A stretch of DNA of 64,000 nt from an uncultured Raoultella sp. (GCA_900759445.1 CAAEVH010000040.1:1-64000); one strand, 5' to 3'. Positions 46,933-60,565 are shown, numbered from the stretch's first letter. Numbers and translations: made by a program. Notes: generated by a model from the sequence alone, not told the origin.

Positions 46933-48903
46933 ATGAATTTCAACAAAAGTTGTCTTTACACAGCCCTGTCGTTTGCTTTCGCGCACAGTGCTTTTGCTGG
47001 GCAGGAAAGCGAAACCATGACCGTCTGGTCTAGTCCAGTCTCCGCGGCCACCACCACGGTTCTCGGCCAGGAAACGATACAACAGCTGGATAAACAGAAC
47101 GTGGCGCAGGCGCTGAGCGTCGTCCCTGGCGTCGTGCTGCAAAAGTCAGGCAACCGCAACGAGCAACAGGTAAAAGTGCGCGGGTTTGACAGCCGTCAGG
47201 TTCCCGTCTTTTTTGACGGCGTGCCGGTGTACATCCCCTATGACGGCAACCTCGATTTAGGCCGTTTTCTGACATCCGATATCGCTTCGGTTGAAGTCTC
47301 CAAAGGCTACTCGTCTCTGTTGCAGGGGCCAAACCAGATGGGCGGCGCCATCAATATCACTACAAAAAAACCGACCAAACCGCTTGAAGGCAGCATCGGC
47401 TATCGCCAGGGCTGGAGTCGCAGCAAAGACAACGCCCACGATATGCACGCTTCATTTGGTGCCAGTAACGATCTCGGCTATATCCAGCTCAGCGGCAGTC
47501 AGCTGAAGCAGGATTTCCTTGGGTTACCACATGGCGTGGACAACCCGGTTGCAGGCAGTCACGGCAAGATGATCAACTCTTCCGCTGATGACAAGCGTGG
47601 CATCGTGAAGCTGGGCTTTACCCCTCGTGGAGATGATGAATATGTGCTGACCTATATAAATCAGGACGGTGAAAAAGATAATCCACCGTACGCCGGAACC
47701 AGCAGCCAGAAATCACGCTACTGGCAATGGCCACAATACGATAAAGAGAGCTATTACTATCAGGGAACCACGCATCTGGGCGACCGTTTTACTCTGAAAA
47801 GCCGTCTGTATCGCGACACCTTTGAAAATACGTTAATGATGTACAACTCGCTGGCCGATCTGAAAAATAAGAAAGGCAGCTACAGCCATTATTCGGACTA
47901 TAGCGATGGGGCTGGCCTGCAGCTCGCTGCGGATATGCGAGAAAACGATCTGCTCTCTTTCGCCGTGAACTGGAAGGACGATGTTCACCGCGAGAAAGGC
48001 GCACCGAATGCGGCTTACGACCGCTACGAAGACCGCACCTGGTCCGTAGCCAGTGAATACCAGTGGGCTGCGGCGGATAATATCGATGTGGTGGCGGGAA
48101 TGAGCTATGACTGGCGAGACAGTCTGGAAGGTATGAAGCACGAGAAAAACGGCAGCGTCACGCACTACGATGACAACAACCAGTCGGCCTTTAACTGGCA
48201 GGTGATGACAAAATACCACTTTGAAAATTCAGATACATTAGCGCTGTCTTACTCTGACAGAACGCGTTTCCCAACGTTAAAAGAACGCTACACGACCTCG
48301 AAACCGGCCTATAACCAGGTGGCCCTGGTCAATCCACAGCTTAAACCGGAGCGCGCCCGCAGCGTGGACCTGACATGGAATGGTTCACTTAGCCAGAACT
48401 GGGGATTCGAAGCCAGCGTGTATTACAACCGCATCAGCGACGCGATTCTTTCGCACAATATTGATGCCGACACCATCCAGAATCAGAACAGTGGTCGGGT
48501 GGATTACACCGGCCTGGATGCAGGCGTTAAAGGTAAAGTTTTTGATATGCTGGACGTCGGGCTGAGCTACGGCCTTATTCATGCGGACGCCAAACGCAGC
48601 GATATCGGTAAGATTACCGATCTGCCGACGCAAACCCTGACAGCCTGGATGACGCTGAAACCGTGGGAGCCACTCAGCATTACGCTGTCCGAAGAGGCCC
48701 GTTCGTCGAGCTATAGCAATACCGACGGCTCGCAGAAAGCCACTGGTTTCGCCATTACCCATTTGCGCGCTGATTACGCCATTGGTCACGGGTTTAGCGT
48801 TAACGCTTCGGTCAATAACCTGTTCGATACGCAGTACGTTTACAGTGAAGGATTTATTGAAGAGGGGCGTAATTACTGGGCGGGCATTGAGTATCAGTTC
48901 TGA
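46933..48903 (+). CDS. TonB-dependent outer-membrane receptor
   Basis: Protein of 656 residues: signal peptide (MNFNKSCLYTALSFAFAHSAFA), a TonB box-like ETMTVWSS just after it, a plug domain (QVKVRGFDSRQVPVFFDGVP; SLLQGPNQMGGAINITTKKP) and a 22-strand barrel ending in the aromatic residue of WAGIEYQF. It imports a scarce ligand across the outer membrane with TonB energy. It is the last gene of the ModE-linked operon, 23 bases after modD, so its ligand is probably a molybdenum or tungsten compound. The long frame upstream of 46933 overlaps modD and is not real. Confidence 0.88.
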   Translation: MNFNKSCLYTALSFAFAHSAFAGQESETMTVWSSPVSAATTTVLGQETIQQLDKQNVAQALSVVPGVVLQKSGNRNEQQVKVRGFDSRQVPVFFDGVPVYIPYDGNLDLGRFLTSDIASVEVSKGYSSLLQGPNQMGGAINITTKKPTKPLEGSIGYRQGWSRSKDNAHDMHASFGASNDLGYIQLSGSQLKQDFLGLPHGVDNPVAGSHGKMINSSADDKRGIVKLGFTPRGDDEYVLTYINQDGEKDNPPYAGTSSQKSRYWQWPQYDKESYYYQGTTHLGDRFTLKSRLYRDTFENTLMMYNSLADLKNKKGSYSHYSDYSDGAGLQLAADMRENDLLSFAVNWKDDVHREKGAPNAAYDRYEDRTWSVASEYQWAAADNIDVVAGMSYDWRDSLEGMKHEKNGSVTHYDDNNQSAFNWQVMTKYHFENSDTLALSYSDRTRFPTLKERYTTSKPAYNQVALVNPQLKPERARSVDLTWNGSLSQNWGFEASVYYNRISDAILSHNIDADTIQNQNSGRVDYTGLDAGVKGKVFDMLDVGLSYGLIHADAKRSDIGKITDLPTQTLTAWMTLKPWEPLSITLSEEARSSSYSNTDGSQKATGFAITHLRADYAIGHGFSVNASVNNLFDTQYVYSEGFIEEGRNYWAGIEYQF

Positions 48904-48919
48904 CTTAACAATGCAGAAA

Positions 48920-48941
48920 AACGGCCCCGTCAGGGGCCGTT
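48920..48941. terminator. Bidirectional terminator between the receptor gene and ymgE
   Basis: A 9-bp stem (AACGGCCCC / GGGGCCGTT) with a 4-base loop, preceded by AAAA on the left. It can serve both convergent genes. Confidence 0.75.
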
Positions 48942-48944
48942 CGA

Positions 48945-49199
48945 TTAATCTCGTCGTACAAGCCGAAAGACACCCAGCACAACAATCGCGCCGACCACGG
49001 CCACCAGGAAGCTGTGGAGATTAAACCCGCTGATATCGCCGCCGATACCGAACATCGTAGCCAGCCATCCACCGACCACCGCACCGATAATACCGAGAAT
49101 GCAGGTCAGGATAAATCCACCGCCATCGCGCCCCGGCATAATCAGTTTGGCGATAACCCCCGCAATCAGACCAAAAATAATCCAGGTAATAATTCCCAT
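48945..49199 (-). CDS. ymgE: Small membrane protein YmgE (transglycosylase-associated/GlsB family)
   Basis: Protein of 84 residues with three membrane helices and the family motif LIMPGRDGGGFILTCILGIIGAVVGGW. The annotation 'transglycosylase-associated' is historical; the function is unknown. The ATG at 49199 gives the family start MGIITW with AGAGGG upstream; extra codons up to 49238 are not supported. Confidence 0.92.
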   Translation of the reverse strand: MGIITWIIFGLIAGVIAKLIMPGRDGGGFILTCILGIIGAVVGGWLATMFGIGGDISGFNLHSFLVAVVGAIVVLGVFRLVRRD

Positions 49200-49336
49200 T
49201 TCCAGGCCCTCTTTCCAGTGAACGCACGCGCAAGACATTCTTGCGCCAGCACGTTAAGTATAGGCAAGCCATCGCTACGTGCTTTTTCCCTCAGACTTAA
49301 TTCATTGGGTTTGGTAAAAAATTTCATCCATTTGTA

Positions 49337-49363
49337 TTAAGTTCCGTTGATTGATGCCGATAA
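49337..49363 (+). promoter_or_regulatory. Sigma-28 (FliA) flagellar promoter of ycgR
   Basis: A -35 TTAAGTTC (49337-49344), 11 bases, then a -10 GCCGATAA (49356-49363). The -10 is the exact FliA consensus and the -35 matches six of eight. ycgR is a class 3 flagellar gene in E. coli and Salmonella. Confidence 0.85.
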
Positions 49364-49399
49364 TCCAACGATAAACCAGGCATCCAGGAGTCATTAGGT

Positions 49400-50134
49400 G
49401 TGAGTAACTACAATGAGCAGTTCCTGAAGCAAAATCCGTTAGCGGTGTTAGGCGTACTCCGGGACTTAAATTCGCAGCAGGTTCCGCTGCGTATTTCCTG
49501 GTCAGGTGGCCAGTTCATCAGCAAAATACTGGCGGTCAGCCCGGACGAACTGATCATGGATTTTGGTAGTCAGGAATATGAAAACCAGGCCGTGCAGCGG
49601 GCCAGTCAGATAACGATTATCGCCGAAACGCAGGGAGCCAAAGTGGAGTTCACCCTGCCACAGCTGAAAAAAGGCGAATACCAGCGGCTACCCGCATTTA
49701 TCTCATCATTGCCGCCATCTCTGTGGTTCGTCCAGCGTCGGGAATATTTCCGTATCGGTGCTCCACTGCATCCCCCCTATCGCTGCACGGTAAAAATGCC
49801 GGATAACAGCACGCTGTGTTTTCGCTTATTCGATTTGTCTCTTGGCGGTATGGGCGGGCTGTTAGAAACAGCAAAACCAGAGGGACTGGTAGAAGGCATG
49901 CGCTTTTCACAGGTTGAACTGAACATGGAGCAATGGGGAGTGTATCAGGTGGACGCCCAGCTAATTTCCATTAGCGAACGCAAAGTTATCGACGGGAAAA
50001 ACGAAACAATTACCACTCCCCGCCTGAGCTTTCGTTTTCTCAACGTCGGCCCGGCGGTGGAGCGTAACCTACAGCGGATTATTTTTTCCCTCGAGCGCGA
50101 GGCCCGGGAAAAGTCGAATAAGGTTCGCGATTAG
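49400..50134 (+). CDS. ycgR: Flagellar brake protein YcgR (c-di-GMP receptor)
   Basis: Protein of 244 residues: YcgR-N domain, then a PilZ domain with the c-di-GMP motif Arg114-x3-Arg118 (RREYFRI) and Asp145-x-Ser-x2-Gly150 (DLSLGG). When loaded with c-di-GMP it binds the flagellar motor and slows swimming. It starts with GTG at 49400, as the alignment with E. coli YcgR requires. Driven by the sigma-28 promoter just upstream. Confidence 0.96.
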   Translation: MSNYNEQFLKQNPLAVLGVLRDLNSQQVPLRISWSGGQFISKILAVSPDELIMDFGSQEYENQAVQRASQITIIAETQGAKVEFTLPQLKKGEYQRLPAFISSLPPSLWFVQRREYFRIGAPLHPPYRCTVKMPDNSTLCFRLFDLSLGGMGGLLETAKPEGLVEGMRFSQVELNMEQWGVYQVDAQLISISERKVIDGKNETITTPRLSFRFLNVGPAVERNLQRIIFSLEREAREKSNKVRD

Positions 50135-50145
50135 CAGCACCTGAA

Positions 50146-50757
50146 TTACATCACATCCAGCGCTTGTTGAAGCTTCCAGATATAGCGCGGAGCCTGCGGC
50201 GCCGGATGATTATCAGCAACATGTTCAATAAATTCATCCGGGCTGAGATCGTTTATCTTATTAATGGCTTTTTTCCTGTCGGAGGAGAACGTTCGCAGCA
50301 GCGCGCCCGCACCGTTGGCGTACGATACCACCAGCGCATATTGCATCACCTGCGGATCTTCGATCCCGGCCAGCGGCCCGGTCTCAAGAATGCTCAGGTA
50401 TGCGGCCCCCATCGAGATATTGCGCTCAGGATTTTTCAGCTCGCTGGTTGACGGCTCGCCACTCCACCCCATGCGACGATAAACATCACGCCCTGACGTA
50501 GAGGCTTTTAACTGCATCAGGCCAATCGCATTAGACTTACTGACCGCATTCGGGTTTCCACCTGATTCAATGGCGATGATAGCGGTAATCAATTGTGGAC
50601 TGACACCCCAGGCCGCACCGGCTTTTTCGCTGATCGGCATCCATTGCATTGCGCGTTTAACCGGAACTTCAGCATTCCACGGCGGATTTTTGTAATCCTG
50701 TTTTGAACTACAGCCCGCAAGTAATACAACCAAAAAAGCAAACCATCTCAATTTCAC
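50146..50757 (-). CDS. emtA: Membrane-bound lytic transglycosylase EmtA (MltE)
   Basis: Lipoprotein of 203 residues: signal sequence with lipobox LLAGC, then the SLT domain with catalytic Glu in [11 protein letters not shown] and [10 protein letters not shown]. It cuts peptidoglycan endolytically from the inner face of the outer membrane. The GTG at 50757 (AGGA 8 bases upstream) gives the E. coli start KLRWFAF; the frame to 50805 has no support. Confidence 0.95.
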   Translation of the reverse strand: MKLRWFAFLVVLLAGCSSKQDYKNPPWNAEVPVKRAMQWMPISEKAGAAWGVSPQLITAIIAIESGGNPNAVSKSNAIGLMQLKASTSGRDVYRRMGWSGEPSTSELKNPERNISMGAAYLSILETGPLAGIEDPQVMQYALVVSYANGAGALLRTFSSDRKKAINKINDLSPDEFIEHVADNHPAPQAPRYIWKLQQALDVM

Positions 50758-50855
50758 GTCATCTATCCTTATAGCCGGAACCTGTCGCTGAGGTGACAAC
50801 GACATACCTACGCGGCATGATATACATTTGGTTTTAGTTGTAGCAAGGAAATGCC

Positions 50856-51770
50856 ATGTCCCGGTTTCACTTAATTGCCCCGTCGGGCTACTGTATCAAC
50901 CAGCAGGCTGCCTTACGCGGGCTGGCGCGTCTTACTGAGGCCGGTCATCAGGTCGACAATTCAGCGGTCATTGCGCGCCGCTGCCAGCGTTTTGCGGGTA
51001 CAGAAGCAGAACGGCTTGCTGATGTGAACGCGCTCGTAAATCTGAAAACGCCCGATACCATTGTGATGGCAGTACGCGGCGGCTATGGCGCGAGCCGTTT
51101 ACTGGCAGATATTGACTGGCAGGCGCTGGCGAACCGTCAGCAACACAACCCGCTGCTGCTGTGCGGACACAGCGATTTTACCGCGATCCAGTGTGGTCTG
51201 CTGGCGCAGGGGAATGTGATTAGCTTCAGCGGCCCGATGCTGGCGGCTAACTTTGGCGCAGAGGAGATGAACGCATTTACCGAGCACCATTTCTGGCAGG
51301 CTGTTCGCAATGCCCAATTTACCCTCGAGTGGCAAGGTAACGGTCCGGCATGTGCGACCGAAGGTACGCTATGGGGCGGAAATCTGGCGATGCTCATTTC
51401 TCTGATGGGCACGCCGTGGATGCCCGCTATCGAAAACGGCATTTTGGTGCTGGAAGACATTAACGAGCATCCTTTTCGCATTGAACGCATGCTGCTGCAA
51501 CTGTATCACGCAGGAATACTGGCCCGACAAAACGCCATTATCCTCGGCAGTTTTAGCGGCAGCGCACCTAATGATTACGACGCGGGTTACAGTCTTGACT
51601 CAGTTTGTGATTTTCTACGCGCCAGGTTATCGGTTCCGGTGATCGACGGCCTCGATTTTGGTCATGAACAACGCACCGTCACCTTGCCGTTGGGGGCCAA
51701 AGCGGTACTGAAAAATGATAAAAACGGCGCTCAGCTCACCTTAAGTGGGCATCCGGTACTTAAATCGTAA
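50856..51770 (+). CDS. ldcA: Murein tetrapeptide carboxypeptidase LdcA (L,D-carboxypeptidase)
   Basis: Protein of 304 residues with the S66 family Ser-Glu-His set: Ser106 in GHSDFTAIQ, a Glu in [13 protein letters not shown] and a His near [13 protein letters not shown]. It removes the terminal D-alanine of recycled muropeptides in the cytoplasm. No signal peptide, as expected. It is divergent from emtA, another peptidoglycan enzyme. Confidence 0.95.
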   Translation: MSRFHLIAPSGYCINQQAALRGLARLTEAGHQVDNSAVIARRCQRFAGTEAERLADVNALVNLKTPDTIVMAVRGGYGASRLLADIDWQALANRQQHNPLLLCGHSDFTAIQCGLLAQGNVISFSGPMLAANFGAEEMNAFTEHHFWQAVRNAQFTLEWQGNGPACATEGTLWGGNLAMLISLMGTPWMPAIENGILVLEDINEHPFRIERMLLQLYHAGILARQNAIILGSFSGSAPNDYDAGYSLDSVCDFLRARLSVPVIDGLDFGHEQRTVTLPLGAKAVLKNDKNGAQLTLSGHPVLKS

Positions 51771-51849
51771 AAAAAGCGGTTAACAGGGCTAAGTAAAACG
51801 CTGTTTCTGTCGTTATTATGTTAGGGTTTATAAATACGAAACAGCGTAA

Positions 51850-53607
<1,758 letters not shown>

Positions 53608-53611
53608 TGCT

Positions 53612-53712
53612 TTTTGCCGGGCGGCAGCAGCGCCTTGCCCGGCCTGCGCTCTGCGTCGCATAAACGGTGTAGCCGGATGAAACACATCAGCGTCGACATC
53701 CGGCTTCAGATA
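53612..53712. repeat. REP/BIME element between cvrA and dadX
   Basis: Two imperfect hairpins of REP type: CCGGGCGGCAGCAGC ... GCCCGGC, and GTAGCCGGATG ... CATCCGGCTT. It lies between convergent genes, the usual place for REP sequences in enterobacteria. Confidence 0.8.
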
Positions 53713-53714
53713 CG

Positions 53715-54785
53715 TTACACCGTCACAACCGGCACGCGCAGCGCCAGAGAACACATCAACTCGTAGCCCACCGTACCCGCTGCGCTGGCCACATCGTCAA
53801 TTTTAATCTCTTTGCCCCACAGCTCTACCGGCGTCCCGATCCCCGCTTGCGGACACGGTGTCAGATCTACCGCCAGCATATCCATTGAGACCGTCCCCAC
53901 CGTTGTCGTGCGTACGCCGTCCACCAGCACCGGCGTTCCGCTTGGCGCATGGCGCGGATAACCGTCTGCATACCCGGTCGCCACAATGCCAATGCGCTGC
54001 TCGCCGCTGGCGGTATAGCGTCCCCCGTAGCCCACCCGATCTCCAGCTTTTAGCGTCTGTATGCCGATTATCTCGCTGCTCAGGGTCATGACCGGTTTCA
54101 GGCCGGTATTGGCGATGTCCCGCCACTGTCCCGAAGGTGATGCACCATACAAAATAATGCCCGGGCGCACCCAGTCATAATGTGCTTCAGGGTGCCACAG
54201 TGTGGCGGCCGAATTGGACAGCGACCGTCTGCACTCCAGCCCTTCTGTCGCCTGTGCAATCCGCGCCATGGCGTCCTGAATACCTTCCGGGTGCTCCGCA
54301 TCTGCAAAGTGGGACATCAGCGTCATTTCACCGACGTTGGGCATTGCCCGCAGCTGTTGCCAGACCGTTGATACTCTTTCCGGTAAGAAACCCAGTCGGT
54401 TCATGCCGCTGTTCACCTTCAGGTAAACATCCAGCGGCGCGTTGAGGCGCGCATTCTGCAGCGCTTTTAATTGCCAGTTACTGTGTACACAGGTGGTCAG
54501 ACGATATTTGTCATACACCATCAGGTCTTCGGCGTGGAAAAATCCCTCCAGCATGAGTATCGGGCCTTTCCACCCGCGCTCACGCAGGGTTATCGCTTCT
54601 TCAAGATTGAGCATGGCAAAACCGTCGGTTGTGCCCAGCGCATTCCAGACACGTTCAATGCCGTGTCCGTATGCATTGGCTTTCACCACCGACCAGACGC
54701 GGGCGTCCGGCGCGGCCTGGCGGGTAATGGTCAGGTTTTGTTTCAACGCCTGCAGGTCAATGCTGGCCAGTATCGGGCGAGTCAT
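53715..54785 (-). CDS. dadX: Catabolic alanine racemase DadX
   Basis: Protein of 356 residues. Lys35 in VVKANAYGHG carries pyridoxal phosphate; the second catalytic base is the Tyr near residue 255 of DRVGYGGRYT. It turns L-alanine to D-alanine for oxidation by DadA. It lies 12 bases after dadA in the dadAX operon. Confidence 0.95.
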   Translation of the reverse strand: MTRPILASIDLQALKQNLTITRQAAPDARVWSVVKANAYGHGIERVWNALGTTDGFAMLNLEEAITLRERGWKGPILMLEGFFHAEDLMVYDKYRLTTCVHSNWQLKALQNARLNAPLDVYLKVNSGMNRLGFLPERVSTVWQQLRAMPNVGEMTLMSHFADAEHPEGIQDAMARIAQATEGLECRRSLSNSAATLWHPEAHYDWVRPGIILYGASPSGQWRDIANTGLKPVMTLSSEIIGIQTLKAGDRVGYGGRYTASGEQRIGIVATGYADGYPRHAPSGTPVLVDGVRTTTVGTVSMDMLAVDLTPCPQAGIGTPVELWGKEIKIDDVASAAGTVGYELMCSLALRVPVVTV

Positions 54786-54797
54786 CTCACGTCCTTA

Positions 54798-56132
<1,335 letters not shown>

Positions 56133-56181
56133 TTACATCTTGATAACTCAGCTGAAAATATTATTCAACATATGGCTTTTT

Positions 56182-56203
56182 TATGGTGACTTATCTCACA
56201 TAT
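56182..56203. promoter_or_regulatory. CRP-like site in the dadA/ycgB promoter region
   Basis: GGTGA-N6-TCACA (core 56185-56200) inside TATGGTGACTTATC/TCACATAT, one mismatch to the TGTGA-N6-TCACA consensus. It lies in the 320-base gap between dadA (leftward) and ycgB (rightward), which otherwise holds no gene. dadAX is CRP-dependent in E. coli. Confidence 0.65.
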
Positions 56204-56418
56204 GGCGGTGATGGCGGGGAACTCCCTGCTTTGGTATCTCCTGCTGTGCGTTATTTTTATCCAGCATAAAATTTTGCGGCCATACCGTTTTTCGACGCCT
56301 CGCTAACAAGAAATCGCAAAGAAAAAATTTCAGCCGCAGCACGTTTTTTAACACCATGATCTATGCTTGAAATGAGGTACTCCAGACAGAGAGTGCCGCC
56401 AACAATGAGGGTGCGCGA

Positions 56419-57951
56419 ATGGCTACGATTGATTCCATGAACAAGGACAGCACACGGTTAAGCGATGGACCCGACTGGACGTTTGATCTGCTGGATGTCT
56501 ATCTGGCGGAAATAGACCGCGTGGCGAAACTCTACAGACTGGATACCTACCCGCACCAAATCGAGGTGATCACCTCCGAACAAATGATGGACGCTTACTC
56601 CAGCGTCGGGATGCCAATCAACTATCCTCACTGGTCGTTTGGTAAAAAATTTATTGAAACCGAGCGTTTGTATAAGCATGGTCAGCAGGGGCTGGCCTAT
56701 GAGATTGTTATCAACTCCAATCCGTGTATCGCGTATCTGATGGAGGAGAACACCATCACCATGCAGGCGTTGGTGATGGCGCATGCCTGCTACGGACATA
56801 ACTCCTTCTTTAAAAACAACTATTTGTTCCGTAGCTGGACGGATGCCAGCTCCATCGTCGATTACCTGATCTTCGCGCGAAACTATATTACCCAGTGTGA
56901 AGAGCGTTACGGCGTGGATGAAGTCGAAAAGCTCCTCGACTCCTGTCACGCGCTGATGAACTACGGCGTGGATCGTTACAAACGCCCGCAAAAAATCTCC
57001 CTGCAGGAAGAGAAAGCCCGACAGAAAAGCCGTGAAGAGTATCTGCAAAGCCAGGTAAATATGTTGTGGCGTACGCTGCCGAAGAAAGAGGAAGAGAAAA
57101 CCGTTGCGGAAGCCCGACGTTATCCTTCTGAACCGCAGGAGAACCTGCTGTACTTCATGGAGAAGAACGCCCCGCTGCTGGAATCCTGGCAACGCGAAGT
57201 GCTGCGCATTGTGCGCAAGGTCAGCCAGTATTTTTATCCGCAGAAACAGACGCAGGTGATGAACGAAGGGTGGGCCACTTTCTGGCATTACACCATCCTT
57301 AATCACCTTTATGACGAAGGTAAAGTCACCGAACGGTTTATGCTGGAGTTTTTACATAGCCATACCAACGTGGTATTCCAGCCGCCGTACAACAGCCCGT
57401 GGTATAGCGGCATAAACCCCTATGCTCTGGGTTTTGCCATGTTCCAGGATATTAAACGAATTTGTCAGTCGCCTACCGAAGAGGACAAATACTGGTTCCC
57501 GGATATAGCGGGTTCTGACTGGCTGGAAACCCTGCATTTCGCGATGCGCGATTTCAAAGATGAGAGCTTCATCAGCCAGTTTCTGTCACCGAAGGTTATG
57601 CGTGATTTCCGTCTGTTCACCGTGCTGGATGACGATCGTCATAATTATCTGGAGATTTCCGCGATTCACAACGAGGAAGGATATCGTGAGATCCGCAACA
57701 GGCTGTCGTCGCAATATAACCTGAGCAACCTTGAGCCGAATATTCAAATCTGGAATGTCGATCTGCGCGGCGACCGCTCGCTCACCTTGCGCTATATTCC
57801 GCATAACCGCGCTCCGCTGGATAAAGGACGCAAAGAGGTGCTCAAGCATGTGCACCGGCTCTGGGGTTTTGACGTGATGCTGGAGCAGCAGAATGAAGAC
57901 GGCAGTGTGGAACTGCTGGAGCGTTGCCCGCCGAGGATGAACGGTCTGTAA
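56419..57951 (+). CDS. ycgB: SpoVR-family protein YcgB
   Basis: Protein of 510 residues, almost identical to E. coli YcgB, with the SpoVR motifs MNEGWATFWHYTILNHL and LMEENTITMQALVMAHACYGHNSF written here as two parts (LMEENTITMQ and HACYGHNSFF). The His/Glu-rich core may bind metal. The function is poorly known; the gene is sigma-S-dependent in E. coli. Confidence 0.95.
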   Translation: MATIDSMNKDSTRLSDGPDWTFDLLDVYLAEIDRVAKLYRLDTYPHQIEVITSEQMMDAYSSVGMPINYPHWSFGKKFIETERLYKHGQQGLAYEIVINSNPCIAYLMEENTITMQALVMAHACYGHNSFFKNNYLFRSWTDASSIVDYLIFARNYITQCEERYGVDEVEKLLDSCHALMNYGVDRYKRPQKISLQEEKARQKSREEYLQSQVNMLWRTLPKKEEEKTVAEARRYPSEPQENLLYFMEKNAPLLESWQREVLRIVRKVSQYFYPQKQTQVMNEGWATFWHYTILNHLYDEGKVTERFMLEFLHSHTNVVFQPPYNSPWYSGINPYALGFAMFQDIKRICQSPTEEDKYWFPDIAGSDWLETLHFAMRDFKDESFISQFLSPKVMRDFRLFTVLDDDRHNYLEISAIHNEEGYREIRNRLSSQYNLSNLEPNIQIWNVDLRGDRSLTLRYIPHNRAPLDKGRKEVLKHVHRLWGFDVMLEQQNEDGSVELLERCPPRMNGL

Positions 57952-57957
57952 ATCTTA

Positions 57958-58024
57958 TTGCCGGATGGCGACGCGAAAACGTCTTATCCGGCCTACAATG
58001 CATTTCGTAGGCCGGATAAGCTGC
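57958..58024. repeat. REP element between ycgB and fadR
   Basis: Two REP units, GCCGGATGGCGACGC ... CTTATCCGGCCTAC and GTAGGCCGGATAAG ... GCGC, between convergent genes. Confidence 0.85.
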
Positions 58025-58026
58025 GA

Positions 58027-58746
58027 TTAGCGCCCCTGAATAGCTAAATCGCCCGGCAGGTTTTTCTGCATACGATGCCAAATCTCGCCGCTGTCGTGAC
58101 CATAGCGACGCACCGTTTCATATACCTGCTCATGAGCACCCTGATCACAAAGTTCTGACAGCTTACGGTAAAAGCTCAGCGCCAGCGCGCGGGCTTCCGG
58201 ATTGGCGAAATAATGGCGGCCAATGCGGGTATATAATCCCTTCATTCCATTGAGGATCAAACCGTAAATCGGATTGCCAGAGGCAAATGCCAGACCGCGG
58301 AAAATGTTATAGTCCAGATCGGCGAACGCATCAGCATGGTCGGCCACCTGATTTGCCGTTGCCAGAACCTCCTGCGCTTTATCAGGATGCTGGCGAAACG
58401 CGGTACGAACAAAGATCGTCGAGATGTTGGTACGCACGGACAGCAGATTATCAATAAGCTGCGGCACGCTCTCGTGATCGAGACGCGCCAGCGTTTCAAG
58501 GATATTTAGCCCGGAGGTTTCCCAGAAGTTATTCACCTTCGTCGGCTTGCCGTGTTGAATGGTCAACCAGCCGTCCCGCGCCAGACGCTGTAATACCTCG
58601 CGTAACGTGGTACGTGTCACTCCAATCAGTTCAGAGAGTTCACGTTCAGCAGGCAAAATAGTGCCAGGTGGGAAGCGGTTATTCCAGATACTTTCAATGA
58701 TGTACTCTTCCGCGAACCCAGCCGGGCTTTGCGCCTTAATGACCAT
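58027..58746 (-). CDS. fadR: Fatty-acid metabolism regulator FadR
   Basis: Protein of 239 residues: GntR-type winged helix ([36 protein letters not shown]) and a C-terminal acyl-CoA-binding domain. It represses fatty-acid breakdown and activates fabA/fabB until acyl-CoA releases it. The ATG at 58746 gives the E. coli start [10 protein letters not shown]; eight extra codons to 58770 are not real. Confidence 0.97.
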   Translation of the reverse strand: MVIKAQSPAGFAEEYIIESIWNNRFPPGTILPAERELSELIGVTRTTLREVLQRLARDGWLTIQHGKPTKVNNFWETSGLNILETLARLDHESVPQLIDNLLSVRTNISTIFVRTAFRQHPDKAQEVLATANQVADHADAFADLDYNIFRGLAFASGNPIYGLILNGMKGLYTRIGRHYFANPEARALALSFYRKLSELCDQGAHEQVYETVRRYGHDSGEIWHRMQKNLPGDLAIQGR

Positions 58747-58982
58747 AGTGATAATTCCATTACACAGCAAAACATAGTTACAGTTATCATACCAGACGGG
58801 CTACATGGCTGATAGCTGACGCAATGAAGAAAAAGTGGATCAAGGCTTCATTTTCCAGATTACGCTGAAGCACAGCCAGCCTTGTCCGTCGCGTGAATAG
58901 CTTGCCTGTACTCCCTCCTCCCGCTAAGCTTTGCGGTCAAACATAAAAACATGATTTCATTTTTAAAGGTAGGGAAATCACC

Positions 58983-60527
58983 ATGGAGCTATCATGGGGC
59001 CGCGCTATGTGGCGCAATTTTTTAGGTCAATCACCTGACTGGTACAAACTTGCACTACTCGTATTCTTAGTCGTTAACCCGGTAATATTTTTCATCAATC
59101 CCTTTATTGCGGGCTGGCTGTTGGTAGCCGAGTTCATTTTTACGCTGGCGATGGCGTTAAAATGTTACCCGCTGCTACCAGGCGGGCTGCTAGCCATCGA
59201 GGCGGTCATCATCGGCATGACCAGCGCCACACATGTGCGTGAAGAGGTTGCCGCTAACCTTGAGGTGCTGTTGCTGCTGATGTTTATGGTGGCTGGCATC
59301 TACTTTATGAAGCAGTTGCTGCTGTTTATTTTCACCCGCCTACTGCTTACGATTCGCTCCAAGATGCTGCTGTCGCTGGCATTTTGCGTTGCCGCCGCCT
59401 TCCTTTCTGCATTCCTGGATGCGCTGACCGTCGTTGCCGTGGTAATCAGCGTAGCGGTTGGTTTTTATGGTATTTACCATCGCTTCGCCTCTTCCCCCAC
59501 GGAAGACAACAATATGCTCGATGATAGCCATATCGATCAGCACAATAAGGTCGTACTGGAGCAGTTCCGTGGTTTTCTGCGCAGCCTGATGATGCATGCG
59601 GGTGTCGGTACGGCGTTAGGCGGCGTAATGACTATGGTCGGCGAACCGCAAAACCTGATTATCGCCAAAGCGGCTGGCTGGCATTTTGGTGACTTTTTCC
59701 TGCGCATGTCGCCGGTCACCGTCCCGGTGCTGATTTGCGGCCTGTTAACCTGCATGCTGGTTGAGAAATTGCGCTGGTTTGGCTATGGCGAAACGCTGCC
59801 GGCGACCGTCCGCGATGTCCTGCAACAGTTTGACGATCAAAGCCGTCAGCAGCGTACTCGTCAGGAAAAAATCAAACTGATTGTCCAGGCGATTATCGGT
59901 ATCTGGCTGGTGGTTGCCCTGGCCCTGCATCTGGCGGAAGTCGGATTAATCGGTCTGTCCGTCATTATCCTGGCCACGTCGTTGACCGGCGTTACTGACG
60001 AACACGCGATTGGTAAAGCGTTTACCGAGTCGCTGCCTTTCACCGCTCTGCTGACCGTGTTCTTCTCTATCGTTGCGGTGATTATCGATCAACAGCTCTT
60101 TTCACCGATTATTCAGTTTGTTTTGCAGTCCTCTGAACATGCTCAATTGACGCTGTTCTATCTCTTTAACGGCCTGCTGTCTTCTATCTCTGATAACGTG
60201 TTTGTCGGCACCATCTACATTAACGAAGCCAAAGCCGCGTTGGAACATGGGACCATCAGCCTTAACCAATTTGAGCTGTTAGCGGTGGCGATCAATACCG
60301 GGACTAACCTGCCTTCCGTTGCTACGCCAAACGGCCAGGCGGCATTCCTGTTCCTGCTGACCTCCGCGCTGGCACCATTGATTCGACTCTCTTATGGTCG
60401 CATGGTGTGGATGGCTCTGCCTTATACTCTCGTCCTGACGCTGGTTGGTCTGCTTTGCGTCGAGTTCACGCTTGTTCCGGTGACTGAGTGGATGACCCAG
60501 GTGGGCTGGTTAGCTACACTTTCATAA
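58983..60527 (+). CDS. nhaB: Na+/H+ antiporter NhaB
   Basis: Protein of 514 residues with about twelve membrane helices, aligned with E. coli NhaB along its length ([20 protein letters not shown] at the start; [20 protein letters not shown] near 210). It exchanges sodium for protons at low sodium. Divergent from fadR. Confidence 0.97.
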   Translation: MELSWGRAMWRNFLGQSPDWYKLALLVFLVVNPVIFFINPFIAGWLLVAEFIFTLAMALKCYPLLPGGLLAIEAVIIGMTSATHVREEVAANLEVLLLLMFMVAGIYFMKQLLLFIFTRLLLTIRSKMLLSLAFCVAAAFLSAFLDALTVVAVVISVAVGFYGIYHRFASSPTEDNNMLDDSHIDQHNKVVLEQFRGFLRSLMMHAGVGTALGGVMTMVGEPQNLIIAKAAGWHFGDFFLRMSPVTVPVLICGLLTCMLVEKLRWFGYGETLPATVRDVLQQFDDQSRQQRTRQEKIKLIVQAIIGIWLVVALALHLAEVGLIGLSVIILATSLTGVTDEHAIGKAFTESLPFTALLTVFFSIVAVIIDQQLFSPIIQFVLQSSEHAQLTLFYLFNGLLSSISDNVFVGTIYINEAKAALEHGTISLNQFELLAVAINTGTNLPSVATPNGQAAFLFLLTSALAPLIRLSYGRMVWMALPYTLVLTLVGLLCVEFTLVPVTEWMTQVGWLATLS

Positions 60528-60534
60528 CAATTTG

Positions 60535-60565
60535 CCGGGCAAATCACTGCCCGGTTTGACTTTTT
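60535..60565 (+). terminator. Probable terminator after nhaB
   Basis: A 6-bp GC stem (CCGGGC / GCCCGG) with an 8-base loop, followed by TTTGACTTTTT. Confidence 0.6.

Noticed and set aside
56458..57306. 282-codon minus-strand frame opposite ycgB
   Set aside because: ycgB is highly conserved in the other strand; the frame is a codon-bias shadow.
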